Shown here: in pieces, positions 8,478-15,907 of the stretch | How the letters are laid out: the number at the start of each line of letters is the position of its first letter | Numbering within the stretch: position 1 is the stretch's first letter | From: JBGUXS01 sp045118155 | GTDB lineage: Bacteria; Pseudomonadota; Alphaproteobacteria; CAAHEQ01; UBA3637 | Assembly (NCBI GenBank): GCA_045118155.1 | Contig: JBGUXS010000060.1 | Coordinates: 1 to 36,266 of the forward strand | Length of the DNA stretch: 36,266 nt | Direction of reading: 5' to 3' | Translations under genes and position numbers: made by a program | The notes under the pieces: model-generated | Database searches by the model: none | What the model saw: the letters and a program-made list of their open reading frames with translations, nothing else | What the model was told of the DNA's origin: nothing

Positions 8478-9971
8478 TTAAAAAGAATTCATTTTTTTTT
8501 GGTTCGTTTCTTCAAGGACTTTTTCTATGTCAAAGACAGGTCCCCAAATAACCATGCTCCCGTAAAAACGCTTAAAAACTTTTTCGTGCATAGGTTTGTT
8601 TAGGTATCTTAAAAGCTGATCAGGAATAGTAAGCAACAGTTTGCGTAGATATAAACTGCCCCCTAATCGGTACAGCAAATAAGCCCCTAAAGTTGGACCA
8701 ATGGCAAGGGCTAGAACCAAAAGATAAGAAATTTCTAAGTGTAAGAAGTGACATAATGCCATCCCTAAAATAGGCAGGAAGGCCAACATGAAAATATATT
8801 TGCTCAAGAAAGAAGTTACCGACTGGAATAAAAAGATCTTTTCTTGTCTTGTTGTTCTTAGATCATCCAATTGAAGCCCTATTTTTTTATAAGATGGATG
8901 TGTCGGTACCAAATTGAAAATGCTTTCCCTAAAAGATGCTGTAAAAGTTTGATATAAATACAACCTGACAAAAAGGGGATTAATTGTTTTTAATTGACGT
9001 AAAGATACCTTGGGAATATGTCGCCAAAAGAACACTAGGATCATTAAAAAATAAGCTATTTGTACCCCGATAATCCATAAAGGTAGAGCTAAACTTGTCT
9101 TTATGGCCGGCGCTTCTCCAGTGAATTGCCCTAAATTGGCGGTTAATTCCAAGGTCAAAGGGGCAAAGGCGGGAATAGGGCGCTTGGCATAGTAAAACAG
9201 ATTTCCTTCGGGATCTTGGGCAACAAAGAAGGCATCCGGAATATAGGTTGTGTTTTCCCCAAAAAGAGTAATTTGTTTGGTAAAAGCTTTGGGATAAGGG
9301 GCTAAAATGGTCATTGTAAATGTATTAATCCCAAAGGGCCAATCATTACCCAAAATACCAAGCTTTAAGATATCTTTATGGCCATCCTGATACCATGCGT
9401 TTTCCAAAGTGTAGTTAAAATGAGTAATGTAATTACCTGCTTGTAATGGTAACGGAGCCGATACAATAAAATAAGTGGGGGTTTCTTGAATCTTTAAAGA
9501 TAAACTTTGCCCATTTAAAGTTAACGATGCTTGAACAATTTTTTCCTGAGCTGTTTTTTTCTTAATTGTTCTTTTGAAAAGTGGCAATTCAACGGGTTGA
9601 ACTTGTAGAAAACGTTGGATTTCCTGAACCTGAACGATTCCAGATGTTAAGGGTAAAATAAAAACACGCATTTCAGCTGTTTGATTGGTGGGGATTAGGG
9701 TATCCATTTGTCCGAATAAAGCCCGGGTTGTGAAAACCGGTTGTTCTGGGGCTGAATTTGTTTCAAAAAGAGTTGGATCTTGCACAACAACGGGGGCGTT
9801 TAAAATGTTCGTTGTTCCAAAAAGCCGCATTTTTTGGTCATAAAGCCCATCGGTTGTTTCTTCGGGGGCTTCTTCAAAGAAAATTAACGGTTTCCCTTCG
9901 TAAATAACTTGCCCGTAAGCGGGAAATAAAGTTCCTAAGAAAAGACCTAACAGAAAAAATAATTTATTCAT
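8478..9971 (-). CDS. DUF2207-like membrane protein
   Basis: 497 aa with a cleavable signal peptide (MNKLFFLLGLFLGTLFPAYG), a large exported N-terminal domain and C-terminal membrane helices: one at about 320-342 (LWIIGVQIAYFLMILVFFW) and two near 405-450. The exported part has the DUF2207 layout. A segment around 200-215 ends in HFNYTLENAW; a GNDWPFGI block follows, as in the family's 'G.W..pI' strand. DUF2207 proteins often occur with LemA, and a LemA gene lies 10 kb away here. The start was moved to the ATG at 9971 because it follows GGGGAGAAAACAGC and overlaps the nth stop by 4 bp; a longer reading would sit inside nth. Function unknown. Family call moderate. Confidence 0.6.
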   Translation of the reverse strand: MNKLFFLLGLFLGTLFPAYGQVIYEGKPLIFFEEAPEETTDGLYDQKMRLFGTTNILNAPVVVQDPTLFETNSAPEQPVFTTRALFGQMDTLIPTNQTAEMRVFILPLTSGIVQVQEIQRFLQVQPVELPLFKRTIKKKTAQEKIVQASLTLNGQSLSLKIQETPTYFIVSAPLPLQAGNYITHFNYTLENAWYQDGHKDILKLGILGNDWPFGINTFTMTILAPYPKAFTKQITLFGENTTYIPDAFFVAQDPEGNLFYYAKRPIPAFAPLTLELTANLGQFTGEAPAIKTSLALPLWIIGVQIAYFLMILVFFWRHIPKVSLRQLKTINPLFVRLYLYQTFTASFRESIFNLVPTHPSYKKIGLQLDDLRTTRQEKIFLFQSVTSFLSKYIFMLAFLPILGMALCHFLHLEISYLLVLALAIGPTLGAYLLYRLGGSLYLRKLLLTIPDQLLRYLNKPMHEKVFKRFYGSMVIWGPVFDIEKVLEETNQKKMNSF

Positions 9972-10612
9972 GCTGTTTTCTCCCCAGATATACATACATT
10001 TTGAACAGGACAGGTCGCGCACACTGGCTTTTTTGCTTTGCAATAATAGCGCCCTAATAAAACCAAAGCAAGGGCTGTTTTAGATTTATAAGGACCTGTA
10101 ATTAATTTTTCTAGCTTATCTTCTACTTCTTTTGGGGTATCGCCGTGGCAAAAACCTAAACGGTTAGCTAGGCGTAAAACATGTGTATCTACCCCAATGA
10201 CAGGGGCATGACATAAAACATTCACGAAAACACGTGCCGTCTTATGTCCAATACCTGGGAGCGTTTCTAAAATAGGAATGTCTGTGGGTAATTGTCCTTT
10301 AAAATCTTGAACCAATTTTTGGGAAAGGGCAATCAAAGATTTGGCTTTGTTATTGTGATAATTTAGGGATTTCAAATAAGGGGTGACCCCTTCTATTCCT
10401 AAATCTAGCATTTTTTTTGGGGTATCAGCAACTTCAAAGAGGGCAGGGGTGGCCTTGTTGACCCCTTTGTCTGTACTTTGGGCAGATAAAATAATAGCCG
10501 TCATTAATGTAAAGGGATTTGTCCAAACAAGTTCGCACTTGGGATTAGGATAGGCCTGTTCTAGGGCATTCATAAAAGCATTTAGTTCTTTTGGCGTCAT
10601 GAGGCGTTGCAT
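9968..10612 (-). CDS. nth: Endonuclease III (DNA glycosylase/AP lyase)
   Basis: Base-excision repair enzyme that removes oxidised pyrimidines and nicks at AP sites. The helix-hairpin-helix LPGIGHKTA carries the catalytic Lys (about 120), and VDTHV carries the catalytic Asp (about 138). The C-terminal 4Fe-4S cluster motif is complete as C-x6-C-x2-C-x5-C (CKAKKPVCATCPVQNVC). The 214 aa length is standard. It starts directly after the ispA stop without a gap and overlaps the next gene by 4 bp, so it is cotranscribed in the amidase-to-DUF2207 run. Confidence 0.95.
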   Translation of the reverse strand: MQRLMTPKELNAFMNALEQAYPNPKCELVWTNPFTLMTAIILSAQSTDKGVNKATPALFEVADTPKKMLDLGIEGVTPYLKSLNYHNNKAKSLIALSQKLVQDFKGQLPTDIPILETLPGIGHKTARVFVNVLCHAPVIGVDTHVLRLANRLGFCHGDTPKEVEDKLEKLITGPYKSKTALALVLLGRYYCKAKKPVCATCPVQNVCISGEKTA

Positions 10613-11503
10613 TTATTTTTTCCTTGTTTGAACAAATGTGATGAGGTTTTGAAGGGAAGATGCCCCGTCACCAAAAATAGAAAGAGCCTTGATCGCCTTA
10701 TCCCCTAATTCTTGTATTTTTTGATGAATTTCATTTTCTGATAAGTAAATCAAAAAAGTTTGTTTATGGGCGTTTTCATCTTTGTGGGCAGTTTTCCCTA
10801 AATCCGTGGTAGAACCATGTTTATCTAATAAGTCATCCGTTAATTGAAAAAGTAATCCCAAGGCATAAGCGTAAGTATCAAGGGCTTCAATTTGCGGAAC
10901 CGATAAATGTCCCAATCGTCCCCCAGCCCATAGTGCATAATGGATTAATTCTCCTGTTTTAAGGGCCTGTAAACGTGTGATGGTTTCAAGGTCAAAATCT
11001 TGTTCTTCCCCTAACAAGTCCAACATTTGTCCCCCCACCATTCCTTTGGCCCCGATCGCTTTGGCTAAATGATAAATTAAGTCTGTTTTACACGCAGAAT
11101 CTAAATTTAATTTAGGACTAGATAGGACTTCAAAAGCTTGTGTTAACAGGCCATCTCCGGCTAAAATGGCAGTTGCTTCATCAAATTCAATGTGGCAAGT
11201 TGGTTTTCCCCGTCGCAAGACGTCATTATCCATGGCAGGCAAATCATCATGAATTAAAGAGTACGTATGCACCATTTCAACAGCACAAGCGACATCCAAA
11301 GCAGCCCCTAAATCCGCCCTAGACAATTTGGCACCTTCTAGAACTAAAAAGGGACGCAGGGCTTTACCCGCCCCGATAGCACTATAACGCATAGCGTGAT
11401 CTATTCTTTTTTCTATACCAGAGGCCACAGGCAATAATTCCTTCAGACGGGCATCTAAGGTTGGTCGTAACGCTATCAGTTCTTGTTCAATTTGGCTGTT
11501 CAT
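10613..11503 (-). CDS. ispA: Polyprenyl (farnesyl) diphosphate synthase
   Basis: Trans-prenyltransferase that condenses IPP with allylic diphosphates to give farnesyl diphosphate for undecaprenyl and quinone synthesis. The first Asp-rich motif is HDDLPAMDND (about 85-94), the second is QLTDDLLDK (about 221). KALRPFL near 48 is the family's substrate-binding block. The 296 aa length fits IspA. It overlaps xseB by 17 bp, the usual xseB-ispA order. The customary dxs does not follow; nth does. Confidence 0.92.
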   Translation of the reverse strand: MNSQIEQELIALRPTLDARLKELLPVASGIEKRIDHAMRYSAIGAGKALRPFLVLEGAKLSRADLGAALDVACAVEMVHTYSLIHDDLPAMDNDVLRRGKPTCHIEFDEATAILAGDGLLTQAFEVLSSPKLNLDSACKTDLIYHLAKAIGAKGMVGGQMLDLLGEEQDFDLETITRLQALKTGELIHYALWAGGRLGHLSVPQIEALDTYAYALGLLFQLTDDLLDKHGSTTDLGKTAHKDENAHKQTFLIYLSENEIHQKIQELGDKAIKALSIFGDGASSLQNLITFVQTRKK

Positions 11504-11729
11504 CTAGGGCCTCGGCATCCACAGGGGTTTGTTTGTCTTGTGATAAAATCAGTTTATCAATCACAACTTTCGCTTTGGACAGTTCTTGTTCACACAATTT
11601 TTTTAGTTGCATCCCCCGTTCGTAGGCTTTAACGGCCTCGGATAGTTCTACTTTCCCACTTTCAAGGCGTTGAACGATGGTTTCAAGTTCTTCTAGGGCT
11701 TGTTCAAAAGTTACTTTTTGTTCGGACAT
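11487..11729 (-). CDS. xseB: Exodeoxyribonuclease VII small subunit
   Basis: 80 aa helical-hairpin subunit that pairs with XseA to degrade single-stranded DNA. The signature is clear: FEQALEELETIVQRLESGKVELSEAVKAYERGMQL. Its AAGGAGGA ribosome site and ATG lie inside the last codons of the His/Cys-rich gene upstream (19 bp overlap), and its end overlaps ispA by 17 bp. xseA is not in the window. Confidence 0.93.
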   Translation of the reverse strand: MSEQKVTFEQALEELETIVQRLESGKVELSEAVKAYERGMQLKKLCEQELSKAKVVIDKLILSQDKQTPVDAEALDEQPN

Positions 11730-12211
11730 GTTCCTCCTTCATGATGATGACATCCACACTCACAAGATTCGTGGTTATGTACGTCAGAATGATCGCCATG
11801 ATGACACCCACACCCACAAGATTCGTGAGAATGCCCGCAAGCAGATTCTTCCCCATGATGACATCCACAAGTCCCCTGATGACATCCGCACTTGTGGGTA
11901 TGTTCTTGGGCTGCCTTTCCCGGGTTTTTGGCGTTTTTAAATGTTTTTTCTTGAATTTCCAGTGCTTTTTTCTCAATAGAGCGCACATCATCCCAAACCC
12001 GTTCACGGGTATCAAAAATTTCAACAATCAACGCTGGATCTGTGGCAGAAAGTTCTTTTTCTTCTAAGTATATCATGGCTTTAGCTTCGGCTTCTTGGGC
12101 TTTTTGCACCACAACCAAGACTTCTTCCCAAAGAATTTTGGGGTTATTAATAGCTTCTTGTAGGGCCTTAATTTGGCGAATAACGCCCCGTAAATCGGTT
12201 TCTTGTGTCAT
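11711..12211 (-). CDS. Protein with His/Cys-rich metal-binding-like tail
   Basis: 166 aa. Residues 1-100 are a plain helical domain (LRGVIRQIKALQEAI..., VDDVRSIEKKALEIQ-like heptads) that I cannot assign. From about residue 103 the tail is almost only His, Cys, Gly, Glu and Ser, with about 15 His and 12 Cys in some 63 residues. They are arranged as CGCHxG, HSHESCGCGCHHG and HNHESCECGCHHH units. This strongly suggests binding of soft or transition metals (Zn, Ni, Cu, Co), for storage, detoxification or delivery. The tail is encoded by imperfect DNA repeats. It sits between the amidase (4 bp overlap) and xseB (19 bp overlap). The ribosome site is AAAAGGAT. Metal and partner are unknown. Confidence 0.8.
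   Translation of the reverse strand: MTQETDLRGVIRQIKALQEAINNPKILWEEVLVVVQKAQEAEAKAMIYLEEKELSATDPALIVEIFDTRERVWDDVRSIEKKALEIQEKTFKNAKNPGKAAQEHTHKCGCHQGTCGCHHGEESACGHSHESCGCGCHHGDHSDVHNHESCECGCHHHEGGTCPNKK
11744..11890. repeat. Imperfect tandem repeats encoding the His/Cys tail
   Basis: A 30 bp unit (11744-11773, starting ATGATGACATCCACAC) recurs at 11798-11827 with two mismatches. Shorter copies of its first half lie near 11855-11869 and 11877-11890. Spacings are about 54, 57 and 23 bp, all multiples of three or close to it. The repeats correspond to the ESCxCGCHH protein units, so the metal-binding tail probably grew by duplication. Confidence 0.8.
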
Positions 12212-12879
12212 GTTAAATCCTTTTCAGTAAATAAAAGAAAGGTTGTATAAAGGGTGTCTAAAAAATCTTTGGTTGTTTGCCCAATAAAGTGTTCAGAAAA
12301 AGCCCGTTCGCAGAAAACACGTCCATATAGATCAGGCCGGTATCCTATGGCTAATAAGGTCTTTTGGATATCTAAATCTTTTGGGGCTTTTTTTAATGCT
12401 GTCGGATAAAGCCCAATGCCTTTTTCAGCAAGCTGTTCCCACGGGAAAGCTGCCCCAGGGTCTTCTTTACGGTGAGGGGCAATATCACTGTGGGCTAAAA
12501 TAGAATGAGGGGAAATGTTGGGATGCCGTTTTAAAATATCTTTTAATAGCCGAATCCCCGCGTCAATTTGTTCGTCGGTAAAGGTAAAAGGGTAGGGACT
12601 TTGAAATTCTATCCCAATAGACCGACTGTTAATATCATCTAAGTTATGCCAGGCACTTTTATCAAATCCTGTTCCTGCATGCCAGGCCCTTTTTTCTTCC
12701 GGTACTAAGGAAAAAATTTCCCCAGAACGGTCAACAATATAGTGACAAGACGTTTCGTTTTTTAGAAAACAATCAATGGATTCTTGGACACTGTCTGTGG
12801 CCGTCGCATGCAGGACAATCATATCCAAAGGGTAAGCCCTGGTATTATAATTGTCAATTCGCCAGTGTGTTGTTTTCAT
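12208..12879 (-). CDS. N-acetylmuramoyl-L-alanine amidase (Amidase_2, AmpD-like)
   Basis: Zinc amidase that cuts the MurNAc-L-Ala bond in peptidoglycan fragments. The N-terminal Zn ligand lies in IVLHATAT (about 23), with further active-site residues in HSDIAPHRKEDPG (about 130-142), followed by FPW. GIEFQSPYPF is the central strand. The 223 aa fit this family, with a C-terminal helical extension like a small peptidoglycan-binding domain (DIQKTLLAIGY). No signal peptide is visible from this start, so a cytosolic AmpD-like recycling role is likely. The start at 12879 was chosen because it follows AAAGGAAAGGA; a longer frame lacks one. It is the first gene of the six-gene run. Confidence 0.85.
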   Translation of the reverse strand: MKTTHWRIDNYNTRAYPLDMIVLHATATDSVQESIDCFLKNETSCHYIVDRSGEIFSLVPEEKRAWHAGTGFDKSAWHNLDDINSRSIGIEFQSPYPFTFTDEQIDAGIRLLKDILKRHPNISPHSILAHSDIAPHRKEDPGAAFPWEQLAEKGIGLYPTALKKAPKDLDIQKTLLAIGYRPDLYGRVFCERAFSEHFIGQTTKDFLDTLYTTFLLFTEKDLT

Positions 12880-12901
12880 AAAAATCCTTTCCTTTAGGGA
12901 A

Positions 12902-12930
12902 ATCATACCCTTTTTTTTTAGGTGTGTCAA
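12902..12930 (-). promoter_or_regulatory. Strong promoter for the amidase operon
   Basis: Minus strand: TTGACA, 17 bp, TATGAT, a near-consensus sigma70 promoter with the expected start near 12896. It is divergent from the plus-strand promoter at 12981, with 50 bp between the two -35 boxes. Confidence 0.7.
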
Positions 12931-12980
12931 TGATCCTTTTGGCCAAGAAATAAAAAATTAAAAAAAAGTTAAAATTTTAC

Positions 12981-13009
12981 TTGACAAAAGTTTTGACTTA
13001 TGATATACT
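12981..13009 (+). promoter_or_regulatory. Near-consensus promoter of the small RNA candidate
   Basis: TTGACA, 17 bp, TATACT. One of the best promoters in the window, yet no sizeable plus-strand reading frame with a ribosome site follows. A 5' end near 13016 would fall on the base of the long RNA stem described next. Confidence 0.75.
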
Positions 13010-13015
13010 GAGAAA

Positions 13016-13116
13016 CACAAGGGCGGTAGAAAGCTTGTTATGGTATATTTTACTCCTCATGCAACACACCGACAAGTTAAGTTCTCCTTTCTTTTTCTAC
13101 TGTCCTTGTTTTTCTC
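13016..13116 (+). ncRNA. Structured small RNA candidate with two CUCCU motifs
   Basis: The arms 13010-13033 and 13093-13116 can pair at 23 of 24 positions, counting G-U, with one C/U mismatch. About 17 pairs lie within the predicted transcript. The 3' arm runs into UUUUUCUC, so the stem can also act as a terminator. Inside, CUUGU (13034-13038) pairs with ACAAG (13072-13076), enclosing a loop with CUCCU (13053-13057). A second CUCCU in a CU-rich unpaired stretch lies at 13084-13088. Both are complementary to Shine-Dalgarno sequences, as in known alphaproteobacterial sRNAs with anti-SD loops. It lacks the SRP RNA GGAA loop and is not 6S-sized. Existence and boundaries are predicted; targets unknown. 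Confidence 0.6.
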
Positions 13117-13125
13117 TTAATATTT

Positions 13126-13266
13126 TTAAAAATTATCATCCACTTTGGGGGCAGTGTTTGTTGGGGTCTTCTTTTTAAAAAGCCCTTTGGCAACAAACCA
13201 CAAAATAACAAAGGCAATTCCGCTGAAAATGACGTTTTGTTCTTCCCACCACATAAACCAAGCCAT
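13126..13266 (-). CDS. 46 aa single-pass membrane protein
   Basis: Short frame starting MAWFMWWEEQNVIFSG, with one hydrophobic helix (about 13-27, IFSGIAFVILWFVA), then a basic KGLFKKK stretch and a polar tail ending in DDNF. The ATG has a good AAGGAAAATC ribosome site. A possible promoter lies upstream: TTGACT, 17 bp, TATGCG at 13296-13324 (minus). The composition (Trp-rich start, one helix, basic inner flank) is typical of genuine small inner-membrane proteins. No homologue recognised. It ends 10 bp from the 3' end of the convergent small RNA candidate. Confidence 0.65.
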   Translation of the reverse strand: MAWFMWWEEQNVIFSGIAFVILWFVAKGLFKKKTPTNTAPKVDDNF

Positions 13267-13388
13267 GATTTTCCTTTTTTTAAAAAAACATAAAACGCAT
13301 AAGATGGGGTTGAAAAAAAGTCAAAGATTTTAACTTGTTTTTAAAATTCAAAAGATTAAAATGGTACACAATAAGAAAGATATTATTC

Positions 13389-13784
13389 ATGTACAAAATT
13401 AGATTAGGTAAGCGCTTAAAATTAAAAGACATTGATGAAATACACACGCTTTTGGGGTGGGGAACTTATACGCCAGAGCAATGGAATAGTATCAAGAAAA
13501 ACTCTAACTTTTTTGTACAAGTTGTTTATAATAAAAAGATAATTGCATTTGCAAGATGTGTATCTGATCCGCGTTTTTGTATGATCTATGATGTATCTGT
13601 TCATCCCGAATTTCAGAAAAAAGGGGTAGGGCGATTGTTAATGCAAGAGATTTTGAAGTACGTGAAGACACAAGATTTTTATGCCGTAAGTTTATTTTAT
13701 GACCCTAAAAAGCCCACTTTAAAAGAGTTTTATCAAAAATTTGGCTTTGAACCCTTCCCGACGGCATTAAGATTGAGAATTTAA
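13389..13784 (+). CDS. GNAT-family N-acetyltransferase (131 aa)
   Basis: Acetyl-CoA-dependent acyltransferase fold. The coenzyme A loop is QKKGVGRLLM (about 79-88), after the strand MIYDVSVHPEF. The C-terminal FYQKFGFEP is the usual last helix-turn of the family. The ATG at 13389 was chosen because the family's first strand (MYKIRLGK) begins there; upstream codons look untranslated. No strong ribosome site is visible. Substrate unknown. Bases 13267-13388 hold only the small gene's promoter region and AT-rich sequence. Confidence 0.8.
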   Translation: MYKIRLGKRLKLKDIDEIHTLLGWGTYTPEQWNSIKKNSNFFVQVVYNKKIIAFARCVSDPRFCMIYDVSVHPEFQKKGVGRLLMQEILKYVKTQDFYAVSLFYDPKKPTLKEFYQKFGFEPFPTALRLRI

Positions 13785-13837
13785 CGTATTTGACAATCCC
13801 ATGAAAACAATATAGACTTTGATTTTAAGGAGGATTC

Positions 13838-14449
13838 GTGTCTATTGAACTTGTTATGCCCAGCGCCGATTACCAGGCCAGTTTTCTGACGTTAAGGGAA
13901 GAACTTTTGGCGGTCAAAGACCCTTTTTGGGGGCAATATAGTAAATATGCGGCTTTTAATTTGGCAAAATTGCAAGGGGATTTTGAATCCTATATCGTTA
14001 AACCCATGCTAGATGCTTCCAAAGGGATTGGATTGAAAGAAGGATATGTTCCAGCTACTAGCTTATGGCTTGTGGATACAGATAAACAAGAAATCCTAGG
14101 GCAATTTAACGTTCGGCATGCTTTAAATGCCTCCCTTTTAAAAGACGGAGGACATATCGGGTATTTTGTGCGCCCTTCCGCAAGATGTCAGGGCTATGCC
14201 AAGTTAGGCTTGCAAAAGGCCTTAGCCTATGCCAAAAATTTAAATATCCCCGAGGCTTTGGTGACGTGTGATGCCAGAAATGAAGCTTCCTATCGGACTA
14301 TTTTAGGGGTGATGAAACTTGTAGGGGGCAAGGTGGATACCCCCTGTTTATTGGAAGACGGCTTTGAAGAAACAAATCCCTATCACCCAGAAAATCGCAA
14401 TAACTTGATGTTACGTTTTTGGTTGAATACAGGAAAGAAAAGAGAATGA
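13838..14449 (+). CDS. GNAT-family acetyltransferase (203 aa)
   Basis: Predicted acetyltransferase of the larger GNAT type. The central block GHIGYFVRPSARCQGYAKLG carries the CoA-binding RxxGxA-like loop (RCQGYA, about 113-118), followed by ALVTCDARNEASYRTI, the conserved Asn/Ser helix. It starts with GTG eight bases after the start of an AAGGAGGA-type ribosome site (13827-13834). It overlaps the following MFS gene by 4 bp (ATGA), forming a two-gene unit. Substrate unknown. Confidence 0.8.
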   Translation: MSIELVMPSADYQASFLTLREELLAVKDPFWGQYSKYAAFNLAKLQGDFESYIVKPMLDASKGIGLKEGYVPATSLWLVDTDKQEILGQFNVRHALNASLLKDGGHIGYFVRPSARCQGYAKLGLQKALAYAKNLNIPEALVTCDARNEASYRTILGVMKLVGGKVDTPCLLEDGFEETNPYHPENRNNLMLRFWLNTGKKRE

Positions 14450-15651
14450 TTACCCTTAAATCTGCCCCCAGGTGGCTTTCTGTGGCGTATGCTTTGCAAG
14501 GGGCCTTGTTTTGTTTGCCAACATTGATGCTTTTTTACACCTATAAAGGGCTAACAATGGGGGATTTCTTCTTTATCCAAGGAATCGCCGGCTTGTTTAT
14601 TTTTGCCTTTGAAATTCCAACGGGCTACATCGGTGATTTATTTTCCCGAAAGCATACCCTTATTATAGGGATGGTTGCATGGGTAATAGGGCATTTGTCT
14701 TTGATTTTTGGGCCCGGTTTTGGGTCTGTTTTACTTGGGGAACTTGTTTTGGGGTTGGCGATTGCCTTTATTTCCGGAACGTTAGAGGCCTATTTATATG
14801 ATTTGCTTAAAAAACGGCATAAAGAAGATGTTTTTCATAAAAAATACGCCAAAATGAAAATGTTAGATGAGTTCTCTTTAACAATTGCTACCTTTACAGG
14901 GGCGTTCATGTATCAATTTTGGGGTCCTACGGCCCCCTTATGGGCGGGTATTTTATGTCTTGTTGTGTCTATTACAATTTTATTTTTGCTACCAGATGTT
15001 CCAGAATCTAAGCGTGTTGTAGCTAAAGAAAAAAGTAAGCTTCAAGACATCTTAGATATTTCAAAGTATGCGATGAAACACCCCGAGATTAAATGGCTTA
15101 TGATTTTTCCTGGTATTTATGGAACCTTGACTTTTATTTTCCTGTGGGGTTTACAATCGGTCATGGTTGCCACGCATTTGCCGATCTTTATCTTTTCTGT
15201 TGTGATGGGGATGAATGCCCTAATGCGGACGCTGTTTTCGGGAATTTCAGGGAAGATTTTGGAAAAGATTCACCTGTCGGGGATTATTAAATTACAAGGG
15301 GGAATTATTGTGCTTGCTACCTTAGCTTCTTGCCTAGCTGTTTATGTTCCCGTGTGGGCGGTTTATTTGTGCCTGACTTTGATGATGATAGGGGCCTCTT
15401 CGGTTGTGTTATCTAATATAGCCACCTCTGTTCTTATCAATCACAGAATTAAATCGGATGAACGGGCCACGGTTTTGTCAGTTAAGTCAATGGTTAGCAG
15501 AATTTTCCAAGGATTTGGGTTGATGTGTTTAAAACCCCTGTTTGATGGGATAGGGGTGGGTCCCACGTTTATGGTATCTGCTTTGCTTTTAATCCCGATC
15601 TTAATTTGTGCCCGGCATTTATATCAAATGAAATTAAAGACAAGGGGATGA
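14446..15651 (+). CDS. MFS transporter
   Basis: 401 aa inner-membrane protein with about 12 hydrophobic helices. The loop between helices 2 and 3 has the motif-A-like GYIGDLFSRKHTL (about 63-75), as in major facilitator drug and small-molecule exporters; a hydrophilic loop near 185-210 separates the two halves. The ATG at 14446 overlaps the acetyltransferase stop and follows AGGAAAGAAAAGAG. Pairing with an acetyltransferase suggests that a modified compound may be exported or tolerated, but the substrate cannot be read. A terminator follows at 15693-15724. Confidence 0.85.
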   Translation: MITLKSAPRWLSVAYALQGALFCLPTLMLFYTYKGLTMGDFFFIQGIAGLFIFAFEIPTGYIGDLFSRKHTLIIGMVAWVIGHLSLIFGPGFGSVLLGELVLGLAIAFISGTLEAYLYDLLKKRHKEDVFHKKYAKMKMLDEFSLTIATFTGAFMYQFWGPTAPLWAGILCLVVSITILFLLPDVPESKRVVAKEKSKLQDILDISKYAMKHPEIKWLMIFPGIYGTLTFIFLWGLQSVMVATHLPIFIFSVVMGMNALMRTLFSGISGKILEKIHLSGIIKLQGGIIVLATLASCLAVYVPVWAVYLCLTLMMIGASSVVLSNIATSVLINHRIKSDERATVLSVKSMVSRIFQGFGLMCLKPLFDGIGVGPTFMVSALLLIPILICARHLYQMKLKTRG

Positions 15652-15659
15652 TGGGCTTT

Positions 15660-15744
15660 TCCGTGCCAACAACGATTCTTTCGCCCGCCCACAAAAAAAC
15701 ACCCCGAAAAATGGGGTGCTTTTTATGGTGCGGATAGCCAGAAT
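15660..15744. repeat. 85 bp exact direct repeat, copy 1 (holds tRNA-Leu 3' end)
   Basis: Identical to 15823-15907, offset 163 bp. It contains a terminator hairpin and, at 15726-15744, the last 19 nt of the minus-strand tRNA-Leu gene including CCA. In this copy the tRNA match stops abruptly, so it is a truncated tRNA remnant. The 78 bp between the copies holds small inverted repeats (GAATTGC/GCAATTC) and a locally GC-richer stretch with no gene. Confidence 0.95.
15693..15724. terminator. Bidirectional rho-independent terminator, copy 1
   Basis: CACCCC/GGGGTG stem around a GAAAAAT loop, with T-tract CTTTTT on the plus strand and seven A (T-tract on minus) on the other side. It ends MFS transcription from the left. 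It is duplicated at 15856-15887, where it ends the tRNA-Leu transcript. Confidence 0.85.
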
Positions 15745-15822
15745 GTGAATTGCAAGGCAATTCATCTTTCGCCAATGGCTCAAGACCGCCTTCGGCGTCC
15801 GCTTGCGCGAGCAAACTGGCCC

Positions 15823-15907
15823 TCCGTGCCAACAACGATTCTTTCGCCCGCCCACAAAAAAACACCCCGAAAAATGGGGTGCTTTTTATGGTGCGGATAG
15901 CCAGAAT
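15823..15907. repeat. 85 bp exact direct repeat, copy 2 (overlaps tRNA-Leu 3' part)
   Basis: Second copy of the 15660-15744 repeat. Its right end covers the first 19 bases (3' end) of the intact tRNA-Leu gene, and its body is the terminator of that gene. Confidence 0.95.
15856..15887. terminator. Rho-independent terminator of tRNA-Leu, copy 2
   Basis: Same hairpin as copy 1 (CACCCC/GGGGTG). On the minus strand it starts two bases after the tRNA CCA end and is followed by a T7 tract. Confidence 0.85.

Noticed and set aside
12042..12230. Plus-strand frames opposite the His/Cys-rich gene
   Set aside because: Antisense to the repeat-rich coding sequence with no start signals.
13010..13116. SRP RNA, 6S RNA or tmRNA as identity of the folded RNA
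   Set aside because: No GGAA tetraloop region of SRP RNA, about 100 nt rather than about 160-180 nt for 6S, and no CCA or tag reading frame for tmRNA.
15569..15865. Apparent reading frames across the repeats at 15569-16034
   Set aside because: They read through terminators, the direct repeats and the tRNA gene, so they are chance frames.
15660..15907. CRISPR array or integrated genomic island at the tRNA-Leu repeats
   Set aside because: Only two copies, 85 bp each, 163 bp apart, with no cas genes, integrase or cargo; at most a scar or a local duplication.
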